Shown: in pieces, positions 6,430 through 13,443 of the stretch
How the letters are laid out: every line of letters begins with the position of its first letter
Position numbering within the stretch: position 1 is the stretch's first letter
Assembly (NCBI GenBank): GCA_050010115.1
Contig: JBEKLQ010000114.1
Span: 1-13,443, forward strand
Source: JAKACA01 sp050010115
Lineage (GTDB): Bacteria > Actinomycetota > Acidimicrobiia > Acidimicrobiales > Bog-793
Direction of reading: 5' to 3'
Length of the DNA stretch: 13,443 nucleotides
The notes under the pieces: model-generated
The model's input: only the letters and a program-made list of their open reading frames with translations
Database searches by the model: none
Told to the model about the DNA's origin: nothing
Position numbers and translations under genes: made by a program

Positions 6430-7439
6430 CGTGCTGCCCTTGGGCCCCCCGCCCCCGCCGCTGCGAACAGCCGGTCCACCAGGCCAGCCAGCGCGATCGA
6501 GTCGGCGGGCGTGCGTTCCGGCGCGGCGTTGCCGCGGATTACGGAGCAGAAATGGTCCATCATCGAACGATACGGGTCGGCTCCGTCTGTCGTGATGATC
6601 TCCACCGAGCCGTCGCGACGGCGCAGCGAGATCGACCGGTCCTCCAACGACGGGGTGAACGCCCGCTCCACGAACGCCGACGCCTCGGTACCGACGATCT
6701 CCAGCAGCTGGCGCTCGGGCGCCTCGAACGAGCACTGGATACTGGCTGAGCGGCCACCTCCGAGGTCGAGCCATCCCGAGAACGACGCGTCCACTCCGAG
6801 GCTCGTCCGGCGGGCCGAGGCCGCACCGACGCGAAGCGCGTGGACGCCTGAAGGGTCGGGACACAGGATCGCGAGCACTGGACCGAGACAGTAGATGCCG
6901 ACGTCCAGCAAGCACCCGCCGCCCATGCCCGGTTGCCACCGGTGGTCGTCCGGGCGGTCGAGCACTCCCGTGAACGCGGCCGACACGAACAACACGTCCC
7001 CCAAGCGCCCGGATCGGGCCAGGTCCACGAGGGTCCTGGAGCGGGGGTGGAAGGGCGTCATGTACGCCTCCATCAAGACGACGCCCGCCGCCGCGCACGC
7101 AGCGCTCATGAGGGAGGTGTCCTGGGCGGAAGTGGAGAGGGGTTTCTCGCAGAGGACATGCTTGCCGGCCAGAGCCGCCCGTTCGGTCCACTCGCGGTGC
7201 ATCGAGTTCGGCAGGGGCACGTAGACCGCCTCCACCTCGGGGTCGCCGATCAGATCCTCATAGGTCGCGTGGCGCCGTGCGCCGCCGGGCGCCGGGTAGT
7301 CAGGCTGCGACCGGCTGGCGACGGCAGCGAGGCGGCACTGCGGGCTCGCGAGGATTGCCGGGATCACCGCCAGGCGCGCCACCACCGAGGTCGGGGCAAG
7401 GACCCCGATGGCGACCGGTTCGGCATCGGCGGCGGTCAC
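6426..7439 (-). CDS. Gfo/Idh/MocA-family NAD(P)-dependent oxidoreductase
   Basis: This 337-residue cytoplasmic protein has an N-terminal Rossmann domain and a C-terminal alpha/beta substrate domain. The cofactor loop is GVLAPTSVVARLAVIPA (12-28), a degenerate form of the usual GxGxxA. The AGKHVLCEKP motif (91-100) carries the conserved K99, and HRWQPGMGGGCLLDVGIY (167-183) supplies the usual GG-x-LxD-xG-xY block. The family oxidises or reduces sugars, inositols or nucleotide sugars; the substrate cannot be told. The GTG start at 7439 overlaps the stop of the upstream ThuA-Gfo/Idh gene (GTGA), and its own stop overlaps the next start (ATGA), so all three are probably translated together. The longer open frame to 8210 is a shadow of the upstream gene: it lacks a family-like N-terminus, while the GTG starts just before the Rossmann strand. 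Confidence 0.88.
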   Translation of the reverse strand: MTAADAEPVAIGVLAPTSVVARLAVIPAILASPQCRLAAVASRSQPDYPAPGGARRHATYEDLIGDPEVEAVYVPLPNSMHREWTERAALAGKHVLCEKPLSTSAQDTSLMSAACAAAGVVLMEAYMTPFHPRSRTLVDLARSGRLGDVLFVSAAFTGVLDRPDDHRWQPGMGGGCLLDVGIYCLGPVLAILCPDPSGVHALRVGAASARRTSLGVDASFSGWLDLGGGRSASIQCSFEAPERQLLEIVGTEASAFVERAFTPSLEDRSISLRRRDGSVEIITTDGADPYRSMMDHFCSVIRGNAAPERTPADSIALAGLVDRLFAAAGAGGPRAAR

Positions 7440-9217
7440 AACGAGGGCAACGAGACAGGGGTGTTGCCACGGTCGGTCGACTGCTGCGCCGCTTCGAGGA
7501 GGGCCACCACCCGGGCGGCCGAGGTCGCGGTGACGGCGAGCGGCTCGCCGAACTGGAGGTGATCGGCCAGGTTGCGGTGGAAGGCCCCTCGGCCGACGTC
7601 GGTCACCGGCAACCTCGTCTCGAACAGACCGATCCCGGCTTCGTACCTGGCCAATGTCAGCTCCGCTGGGGCCTCGGCGTGATGGGCGTGATCGATCACG
7701 TAGCCGAACGGCGGCTCGATCCGCTCGAACCGGAGTGCCCGGTAGGTGCCCATCAACGTGCCCTCCGTACCCTGCACGAGGAACTTCGGCTGCCGGAAGG
7801 CGGCCACGTCGCTGTGGACGAACTCCGCCTCCCGCCCGTCGCTCCAAGCCAGGCGCACCCGTACCTGGTCGAGGTTCGTGATGTCGTGCCAGACACGTTT
7901 GTGGCCATGAGCGGTCAGCGTGGCCGGGAAACCGTCCATCAGCTGCAGGATCCAGTCCAGATGGTGGGAGCCCCAGTCGTACACGGCTCCCCCGGACACC
8001 GAAACCTCCGAATGCCAAGCACGGCAAGGGTGTTCGAAGCCTCCGACGAAGGTCTCGACGTTGAAGATCTGGCCGAGCAGTCCGGCCGTCACGCACCGCC
8101 GGACGGCGACGAAATCGGCATCGAAGCGCCGGTTTTGGTGCACGGTGAGCGCGACGCCGGCTCGTGAGGCGGCCTCGATCAGCGTGTCGGCCTCCCGGAG
8201 GGTCATGCACATCGGCTTCTCCAGAGCGACGTGCCTGCCAGCCCGGAGCAAGTCGAGGGCGAGGGCGAAATGGTTGGAGGGAGGCGTCGCGACGATCACG
8301 AGGTCGACGCCGTCGTCGGCGATCAGGTCGTCCGCGCTGGCGTAGGTGCGAAGTCCGGGGAGCTCCTCCTCGGCCGCTTTGCGCCGGCCCGCGTCGGGGT
8401 CACAGGCGGCCACGATCTCCAGCCCGTCGGTTGCCTGGACGGTGAGGCCGTGGTAGTGCCCCATACCGCCGTACGGGCCGTAGCCGAGGATGCCGACACC
8501 GACCGCTTGCTCGCTTGCCGCCAGTGCGGCCGGCGGGATGAGCACCCGGCGGAACAGCTTGGAGAGCTCCGGGTGTTGCAGCACGGACGGGTCGGTACTC
8601 GTGCCGGCGGTGACGACACGCCCGGCACCGACCCGGCGATCGAGCACGATCGACCGGTCGGAGAAGGCGATGCTGACTTGGAGCACCGGTACGGCATCGG
8701 CAGCCGTGTCGAGGCAGGCGAGCCGGTCCACGAAGGAGAATTCGGGAGGTAGGCGGCGCGTGAGGGGGTCTCCAGGCGTGACTGTCTTGGCGAACCACTC
8801 GGAGGCAGGATGTACCGAGGCCACACGGGCGCCGAGCAGCTCGGCCCACGCGGCGTGCTCCTCGTGGTCGCCCGGCACGTCTCGTTCCGGGTTGGCGAAC
8901 GCGAGAAGGCAGGCGCCTCGTTCCACCGCGCCACGCAGGTCGGCGATCCACTTCGTGCCCGCGCCGGCTGGCGTACCGGTCACAACTACTGCCCCGTACA
9001 CAGCTGGCGACGGCAACGGACCGGCCGCGGGGTCGACGACAACGATGTCGCAGCCCTCGGGAACGATCGAGCGCAGCGATTCGAGAGATTCGGGCCCGCT
9101 CGGTCTCCGATCGACGTGCGCGCCCGGACAGCGTGGCTCACCACGGCCAGCTGAGGCCGCACCGCTGACGACGAGCAGCACGCGCCCGGGCTCCGGCCGG
9201 AGATCAGGCGTCCGCAT
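7436..9217 (-). CDS. ThuA-like domain fused to a Gfo/Idh/MocA dehydrogenase
   Basis: The 593-residue protein has two parts. Residues about 8-230 form a ThuA-like (flavodoxin/amidotransferase-like) domain: VLLVVSG near the start, DIVVVDPAAG and GAVVVTG strands, PGDPLTRRLPPEFSFVDRL (148-166) and a GAGRVV-x-GTSTDPSVLQHPEL tail. Residues about 238-593 are a Gfo/Idh/MocA enzyme with GILGYGPYGGMG (from 242), HVALEKP with EKP at 333-335, and SGGAVYDWGSHHLDW (408-422) with the paired histidines 418-419. In rhizobia ThuA and ThuB are separate proteins acting on trehalose-like disaccharides through 3-keto intermediates; a single-chain version suggests similar keto-sugar chemistry, but that is inference. 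ATG 9217 was chosen because AAGG precedes it by nine bases and because it lies 11 bases after the protease stop; the frame is open to 9280. Its stop overlaps the next gene's GTG by four bases. Confidence 0.85.
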   Translation of the reverse strand: MRTPDLRPEPGRVLLVVSGAASAGRGEPRCPGAHVDRRPSGPESLESLRSIVPEGCDIVVVDPAAGPLPSPAVYGAVVVTGTPAGAGTKWIADLRGAVERGACLLAFANPERDVPGDHEEHAAWAELLGARVASVHPASEWFAKTVTPGDPLTRRLPPEFSFVDRLACLDTAADAVPVLQVSIAFSDRSIVLDRRVGAGRVVTAGTSTDPSVLQHPELSKLFRRVLIPPAALAASEQAVGVGILGYGPYGGMGHYHGLTVQATDGLEIVAACDPDAGRRKAAEEELPGLRTYASADDLIADDGVDLVIVATPPSNHFALALDLLRAGRHVALEKPMCMTLREADTLIEAASRAGVALTVHQNRRFDADFVAVRRCVTAGLLGQIFNVETFVGGFEHPCRAWHSEVSVSGGAVYDWGSHHLDWILQLMDGFPATLTAHGHKRVWHDITNLDQVRVRLAWSDGREAEFVHSDVAAFRQPKFLVQGTEGTLMGTYRALRFERIEPPFGYVIDHAHHAEAPAELTLARYEAGIGLFETRLPVTDVGRGAFHRNLADHLQFGEPLAVTATSAARVVALLEAAQQSTDRGNTPVSLPSL

Positions 9218-9228
9218 GGCGATGGACC

Positions 9229-12200
9229 TTACCGAGAAGCTCGCGCAGCGGCTCGGGTCCGGCTCGCGCCGGTCACACACGTCGGCCGCGGCGTACCCGT
9301 CTTGGCGAGGTCATTCGAGTTCCACAGGTCGTGATGCGACTGCGCCCACGGTCCGGGTGACGCGCACGCAGGAGTGGGCGTCGACCACACCAGCAGCCCG
9401 CCGTTCCTCGTGCCGGTCGCGACGATTTGGTCGGCGTCAGCCCCCCACGGCCCGACGACCGCACCACCGGTGACCCAGCCGCCGGTGAACTTGGGGAAGC
9501 CGGGTGCTTCCACGCCGTTCAGCTGGTAGGCGCGGAGGTCGTACATGCCGCTCGCCTCGAGCACGTAGCCGCCGGCTTTCGTCCCGTTGACGTCGGCGAT
9601 GGTCGGCTGCTCGAAGAACTGCAGGTCGTTCATCAGCGCAGGGAAACCCGGGCGCATCTCACCATTCGTCCCCCAGGCTACGACCTGGTCCTGATGCGGT
9701 GACTGCTCACCTGGCGCCTCTTCGTCGAGCAGTCGCCCGATGCTCGCCGCAGGGTCGACGATGCTCAAGCTTGACGTCGTCCCGATGGGGGCGACGCTCG
9801 GACCGCCGAGCGCCGGCATGGACGCGTCGAGCAGGTCACCGAGGAAGCTCTGCCCCGGTGGCACGAAACGCAGCACGTTCGGCAACCCGCCTCCCGTCCC
9901 GAGCAGCGACGTCCCCGTTGGCGAGAGCTCGTAGAGGGGACCGGCCACCGCGCCGGTCACGACGTCGAGTTGGCCGCTGACGAGAGGGGCCAGCGCCGGG
10001 CTGGCCACGACACCGTCACCGATTGTCGGCAGCAGGTTCGCTTCCAGGTCGGCGATGTGTGCCGGCCAGCCCGGAAGAAATGCTCCCGGATCCGGCATTC
10101 CGGTCGGCTTCGGCGCCCCTCTGGCCGCCGGGTGCAAGGAGCCGTTGGGATAGATCGCGTAGACCCGGGAGTTGGCCGTGTTGAGGTCCGGCTCCAAGAG
10201 GGCGGCCTCACCGAGGTTGGCATTGGGCGGTCCGGCGTACTCCTCGTCCGCGCCGACGACGATGTCAGGCGGGCCGTGCCCGGTCAGCACACCGACAGCC
10301 GGGGTGTCGAGCAACTCCGAGCCCATGTCCGGGTCGGCGCTCGGCAGGAACGTCACCTGGTTCGTCACCGCGTCGACGGACTGCACCTCGGCCGGGTCGA
10401 CGACGAGCACGGGCCAACCGGGCACCGGTTGGCCGTTGGGTAGCCAGGCATAGACGTGCCGGTCGAGGGACGAGGCGACGACGTCGAGCTGACCGTTGCC
10501 CTGGAGGCTCGCGAGCGCCGGTGCCGACCAGAAACCGGGAAGGAGGCGGTTGTCCGGGTTCCTCGCCGAGGTCTCCGAGAACGCCGGGTTGGTATGTACG
10601 GGCCAACCCGGCAGGAGTTTCCCGCCCGAATTCCAGGCATAGACACGCCCGAGGGAGTCCGTGGCGACGACATCGAGGCTCTTGCCCGATGCCGACGCAA
10701 GGTCACCGACGGCGACACCTCCGATGATCTCGCCTCGGGGGATGTCGGTGATCGCCCTGGACTTGAAGGCGCCCTCCGAGGCGTGGAATGGCGCCGCGTT
10801 CGTGTACACGGGCCAGCCCGGGAGCTCCTTGCCGCCTGGGAGCAGCGCGTCGATCTGCCCACCTGCTTCGGGCACGAGAAGCACGTCCTCCCCGCTCGGG
10901 CCGATCGGGGCGAGCTTCATCGGAGCGTCGAGGGAGCTGCTGAGCTGCATCGGCATGCCGGCCTCGAGTCCGGGGTCGCGGTGGAGGAAGTCGGCCGCTT
11001 GGGCGACGCCGACGAGTCCCTTGGCGTTTTCGACGAGCACGCGGATGGTGAAGGTGAAGCGGTCGGGGTCGGGCGTTCCGTTGGCGAGCGTGGCCCCGCC
11101 CGTGAGCGATGCCGCCCCACCGGGGAACAGTGCGGCGAGCGAGGCGAGCGGTATCGTCGCCAGGACGCCGCTCTTCGGGCTCGTGCCGGTGCCTTGGGCG
11201 GCGAGCCGCCACGAGGTGGCCGATGGCTCGGTCCCGATCCCGACGTCGACCTGGTACTTGTACGACGTCGAGCGGACGGCGGCCACACGTCCGGTGACCG
11301 TGAGATCGCCGGACGTCGTGAACGTCCGGAAGTAGCCCGGGCTGGAGATGGACGCCTCAGGCGGGATCCGACCCTCTTTGACCCACTGGACGATGCGGGC
11401 AGCGTCAAGGCGTCCCCATCCTGTGTACTCGTCGAAACCCGCCTTCGTGCGGTACATAGTCGCCGTCCCGAATGGGATCGAGGTGGAGCTGACCGAGTAG
11501 TTGTCCGCCGGCGCCGGCGGGTCTGCGTTCGGTGCAGGCGTGGCGAAGTCGACGTCGTCCGCCGACATCGTCACGAGTTGCTGGACCTCATTGGCCGAGA
11601 GCGGCACGGGAGCACCGGTTGTCGACTTCAGGCCCGGGTAGTCCTTGATCGTCCCGGCGGCGACCGCATCGGCAGCGGCGGACTCCAGGAGGCCGACGGT
11701 ACCCGATGCCTTCCCGGTCGCCTCCGAGGAGCAGCTCGCGCTCTCGACGGTGACGGAAATCTCGGGCCCGTAGTTCGTGCAACCGTTCAGGTAGAGGTAG
11801 CTCGGCGGGTTCCAGCCCGTCTCGGCCGTCGTCGAGTTGACGTCGATGATGCCGCCGAGCCCCGCCGGCAGGTTGTCGTGCTCGGACTCCTCGTCGGCGG
11901 CGCTCCCGACGATCGGCACGCCATGTGCCGTCGCATAGGCGATCGCCTGCTTGGCGGTGGCGGTCTCGTCCACGGCTCCGAGTGCCTCGGACACCATCGT
12001 GGCGCCGGAGTCGACGGCGAACAGGACGCCCTGGGCGAAAGCGTTCGAGGTGGCGATGAAGCTCCCGCCCACACGGACCGGGAGGATCATGCAGTCCGGG
12101 CATGCTCCCACCTCGCCGTTGATGGAGTCGGCCGAGCCGCCGATGTCCTCGGCCTCACCGGTGCCGTGGCCGTAGTGGACGTCATCGACGGGATCGTTCG

Positions 12201-13218
12201 TGTTGTCGAGGAAGTCCCACCCGGCGATGGCGTTGGGGAAGCCGGCCGGCGCGGTCGAGACCTGGAAGTACGGGTTGGCCGAGCCACCGGGCAGCCGTGC
12301 CCTGCCGAACGTGTGGATCAGATCCTCCGCCGAGATGCCCGTGTAGGCGTCGTTGCCGCCGCCGTTGTTGTAGGAGCTCGAGCAGAACGTGCCCCCGTAG
12401 TCAGCATCGACGGCAGCGACTCTCGGGTCGTTGGCGTACTGGGCGACGTTGAAGACGCCGGAATCGTCGAGGTCGTACGGGTCGTTGTCGAGAAACCTCT
12501 GCCCCGTCTTCTCCAGCTGCGGCTTCGTCTCCCCGGCGGCGTTTTCCGGCAGTGGCAGGGCTGCGCGGTTGAGGGCGATCTTGTCGACGATCGCCGGGTC
12601 GCACCACTCGATGCCCGAGTCGAGGACCGCGATGACCGTGGCCGGCCGGCCGGTCGTCGTCTGCCAGGCGAGGTCGTCGCTGTTGCCCTCGACTCCGCAG
12701 AGCTCCTGCGGGTTGGACGAGACCGCTTTGTCGCTCGAGCGCTTGCTGGCGAGCATCCAGTTACTGCCGCTGTTGGCCCAGTTCGTGGGCCACTCCGGCG
12801 GGGTCTGCACGGGGGTGTGGTCGTTGGCGGAGTAGTCCTCCGGGTTGGCGTTGGCCGGCGGGGCGGGCCAAAGCGGCACTCCGGTCAGCGAAGCCGTGTC
12901 CCTGGGCTTGGTGGCGGTCCCGCTGTCCGATGCCGTCCTGGTGGCGGATGCGGTCGCGGCTGCAGCTGTGGGCTTCGTGGCGGTCGCAGTCCCGGCCTGG
13001 GACTGTCGGGAGGTGTTCAACGGAGGGCAAGAGGCCGGGCGGGTCGGCATCGCCTCCGGCGCCGTCGTCCAGATGGGCGCCGGCGGTAGCACCTGAGCCG
13101 AGGCCGTCCCAGCTCGTGCGGCGACTGTGCCCACCGCCGCGGATGACAGCACGCCCACCACCGCGGATGCCGTCAGTAGCGTGGCGACGAGGATGATCCT
13201 GCCTGGTGCCCTTCTCAT
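9229..13218 (-). CDS. Secreted subtilisin-like (S8) protease with C-terminal beta-propeller
   Basis: The 1329-residue preproprotein begins with a signal peptide (MRRAPGR, a hydrophobic stretch, cleavage near ASA at about 41), then a Thr/Ala-rich low-complexity linker (75-107). The S8 domain spans about 190-610: catalytic D200 (VLDSGIEW), H351 (HYGHGTG) and S498, in CSSEATG where most relatives have GTSMAAP. The oxyanion Asn position reads SAAD (D442). D and H are about 150 residues apart, far more than in subtilisin, so there is a large insertion. A beta-sandwich-like region (about 620-760) leads to FG-GAP/VCBS-like propeller blades (about 765-1285), marked by repeated LPGWP or PGFP near 799, 869, 932, 1048, 1190 and 1239. 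No sortase signal or C-terminal anchor is seen. The ATG at 13218 follows a strong AAGGGGG ribosome binding site; the open frame to 13347 lacks one. Proteolysis outside the cell is likely, though the divergent Ser motif may mean altered activity. Confidence 0.9.
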   Translation of the reverse strand: MRRAPGRIILVATLLTASAVVGVLSSAAVGTVAARAGTASAQVLPPAPIWTTAPEAMPTRPASCPPLNTSRQSQAGTATATKPTAAAATASATRTASDSGTATKPRDTASLTGVPLWPAPPANANPEDYSANDHTPVQTPPEWPTNWANSGSNWMLASKRSSDKAVSSNPQELCGVEGNSDDLAWQTTTGRPATVIAVLDSGIEWCDPAIVDKIALNRAALPLPENAAGETKPQLEKTGQRFLDNDPYDLDDSGVFNVAQYANDPRVAAVDADYGGTFCSSSYNNGGGNDAYTGISAEDLIHTFGRARLPGGSANPYFQVSTAPAGFPNAIAGWDFLDNTNDPVDDVHYGHGTGEAEDIGGSADSINGEVGACPDCMILPVRVGGSFIATSNAFAQGVLFAVDSGATMVSEALGAVDETATAKQAIAYATAHGVPIVGSAADEESEHDNLPAGLGGIIDVNSTTAETGWNPPSYLYLNGCTNYGPEISVTVESASCSSEATGKASGTVGLLESAAADAVAAGTIKDYPGLKSTTGAPVPLSANEVQQLVTMSADDVDFATPAPNADPPAPADNYSVSSTSIPFGTATMYRTKAGFDEYTGWGRLDAARIVQWVKEGRIPPEASISSPGYFRTFTTSGDLTVTGRVAAVRSTSYKYQVDVGIGTEPSATSWRLAAQGTGTSPKSGVLATIPLASLAALFPGGAASLTGGATLANGTPDPDRFTFTIRVLVENAKGLVGVAQAADFLHRDPGLEAGMPMQLSSSLDAPMKLAPIGPSGEDVLLVPEAGGQIDALLPGGKELPGWPVYTNAAPFHASEGAFKSRAITDIPRGEIIGGVAVGDLASASGKSLDVVATDSLGRVYAWNSGGKLLPGWPVHTNPAFSETSARNPDNRLLPGFWSAPALASLQGNGQLDVVASSLDRHVYAWLPNGQPVPGWPVLVVDPAEVQSVDAVTNQVTFLPSADPDMGSELLDTPAVGVLTGHGPPDIVVGADEEYAGPPNANLGEAALLEPDLNTANSRVYAIYPNGSLHPAARGAPKPTGMPDPGAFLPGWPAHIADLEANLLPTIGDGVVASPALAPLVSGQLDVVTGAVAGPLYELSPTGTSLLGTGGGLPNVLRFVPPGQSFLGDLLDASMPALGGPSVAPIGTTSSLSIVDPAASIGRLLDEEAPGEQSPHQDQVVAWGTNGEMRPGFPALMNDLQFFEQPTIADVNGTKAGGYVLEASGMYDLRAYQLNGVEAPGFPKFTGGWVTGGAVVGPWGADADQIVATGTRNGGLLVWSTPTPACASPGPWAQSHHDLWNSNDLAKTGTPRPTCVTGASRTRAAARASR
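10412..10434. repeat. Perfect 10-bp inverted repeat inside the protease gene
   Basis: GGCCAACCGG and CCGGTTGGCC are separated by GCA. The repeat encodes part of an NGQPVPGWPV blade turn in the propeller, so it may be a codon coincidence in a GC-rich gene. It would still form a stable hairpin in mRNA or single-stranded DNA. Confidence 0.5.
12904..12985. repeat. Degenerate direct repeat in the protease linker
   Basis: Two 16-base copies (12904-12919 and 12970-12985) match at 15 of 16 positions, 66 bases apart. They encode the TATKP units at both ends of the Thr/Ala-rich linker after the signal peptide. This looks like small in-frame expansion of a flexible linker. Confidence 0.45.
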
Positions 13219-13224
13219 TCCAAT

Positions 13225-13231
13225 CCCCCTT
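13225..13231 (-). promoter_or_regulatory. Shine-Dalgarno site of the S8 protease
   Basis: AAGGGGG on the - strand lies six bases before ATG 13218. It is the strongest ribosome binding site in the window and fixes the protease start directly before the signal peptide, excluding the 43 extra upstream residues that are open in frame. Confidence 0.75.
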
Positions 13232-13310
13232 CGTGCCCAGCGGCGCGTCCGTGATGTCGTGGCGATCGCACGGCAGAGCGCGGCGGGCCCTCCAGCTTGC
13301 CCGACACCCG

Positions 13311-13316
13311 TACCAT
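13311..13316 (+). promoter_or_regulatory. TACCAT -10-like box reading to the right
   Basis: TACCAT matches TANNNT and ends six bases before an ATG at 13323, so it could drive either a leaderless small reading frame or the structured RNA that follows. No clear -35 element is present. It lies in the 5' region between the protease and whatever is beyond the window. Confidence 0.35.
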
Positions 13317-13323
13317 TGCGCCA

Positions 13324-13443
13324 TGTTGCGTCCTGGAAACTGGACAAGGCCAGCGGGTGCGAGTCCCGTCCGGGTAATCGCCGGAGAGCCCGGTAGCAGG
13401 CCCCGGTCAGCGGTCGAGAGGCCGCGGGCTGAGCGGGGCGTCA
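13324..13443 (+). ncRNA. Start of a structured RNA of unknown class, cut by the window edge
   Basis: Three hairpins follow one another on the + strand. GCGGG/CCCGT (13353-13357 with 13365-13369) closes on the 7-base loop TGCGAGT, similar to T-loops of tRNA, cobalamin riboswitches and other large RNAs. CCGGG/CCCGG (13370-13374 with 13389-13393) comes next. An 11-bp stem with one G-G mismatch (13401-13411 with 13428-13438) is topped by GGTC/GGCC and a GAGA (GNRA) loop. The T-G pair and the GNRA loop work only on the + strand. The overall look recalls the 5' part of a group II intron or a large riboswitch, but no diagnostic core is complete. A frame starting ATG at 13323 is also open to the edge (MLRPGNWTRPAG...), yet it resembles no protein I know. 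I see nothing else in 13232-13310. Confidence 0.4.

Noticed and set aside
6430..7191. 254-codon N-terminal extension of the MBL-Rieske frame
   Set aside because: The extra residues are low-complexity Arg/Gly/Pro and antiparallel in content to nothing known; they overlap the real Gfo/Idh gene in another frame. ATG 6429 starts exactly at the MBL fold.
7440..8210. Upstream extension of the second Gfo/Idh frame
   Set aside because: It overlaps the ThuA-Gfo/Idh gene for its whole length and has no domain. GTG 7439 gives the normal family N-terminus and a 4-nt overlap.
10456..13089. 877-codon open frame on the + strand opposite the protease
   Set aside because: It is Arg/Gly/Val-rich with no recognisable domain. 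It mirrors the third-position GC bias of the S8 gene, which has signal peptide, catalytic and propeller motifs.
13219..13347. 43-residue extension of the protease start
   Set aside because: It has no ribosome binding site and would place residues before a clear signal peptide. AAGGGGG precedes ATG 13218.
13353..13369. T arm of a tRNA
   Set aside because: The loop is TGCGAGT rather than TTCGANT, and no acceptor, D or anticodon arm can be built around it.
13324..13443. Cobalamin riboswitch
   Set aside because: The GTGCGAGTCC-like segment fits, but the CCGCNACTGT block and the B12 box are not recognisable in the visible part.

Overview
This is a GC-rich, gene-dense bacterial window. Heavy G/C third-position bias, GTG starts, 4-nt gene overlaps, promoter boxes lying directly before start codons, and an enolase-superfamily protein that closely resembles the Amycolatopsis N-acylamino acid racemase all point to an actinobacterium. 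A lineage such as Acidimicrobiia would fit, but the sequence alone does not settle it. I see no insertion sequence, phage gene, CRISPR array or tRNA.

Left part (1-2861): the C-terminal end of an unidentified protein runs in from the edge on the + strand and meets, tail to tail, a large polytopic membrane protein of glycosyltransferase-C type (274-2139, -). A strong hairpin at 312-348 lies inside the end of the membrane-protein gene and probably ends transcription from one or both sides. Upstream of it on the - strand is pdxH, the FMN enzyme that makes pyridoxal phosphate.

Middle (2862-4861): diverging from pdxH across about 45 bases is a two-gene + strand operon. It holds a COG3375-type GNAT acyltransferase followed, with a start/stop overlap, by an o-succinylbenzoate synthase/N-succinylamino acid racemase. 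This pairing is known from the Geobacillus-type pathway that converts D-amino acids to L-amino acids through N-succinyl intermediates. The third enzyme, a desuccinylase, is not in the window, so a plain menaquinone role (MenC) for the second gene remains possible.

Right part (4858-13218), all on the - strand and so read right to left: a 1329-residue secreted subtilisin-like protease with a C-terminal beta-propeller. Eleven bases further on begins a tight three-gene run: a ThuA-like/Gfo-Idh-MocA fusion dehydrogenase, a second Gfo/Idh/MocA dehydrogenase, and a metallo-beta-lactamase-fold protein with a C-terminal Rieske [2Fe-2S] domain. The last resembles the CMP-sialic acid hydroxylase/UDP-MurNAc hydroxylase (NamH) family. 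These three genes are linked by 4-nt overlaps and look like a sugar or nucleotide-sugar oxidation/hydroxylation cassette. That is the most interesting unit here.

Right edge (13219-13443): after the protease ribosome binding site there is no convincing protein gene. A + strand segment carries a T-loop-like hairpin, a second stem and a long GNRA-capped hairpin, preceded by a TACCAT promoter-like box. It is probably the start of a structured RNA that runs off the window.
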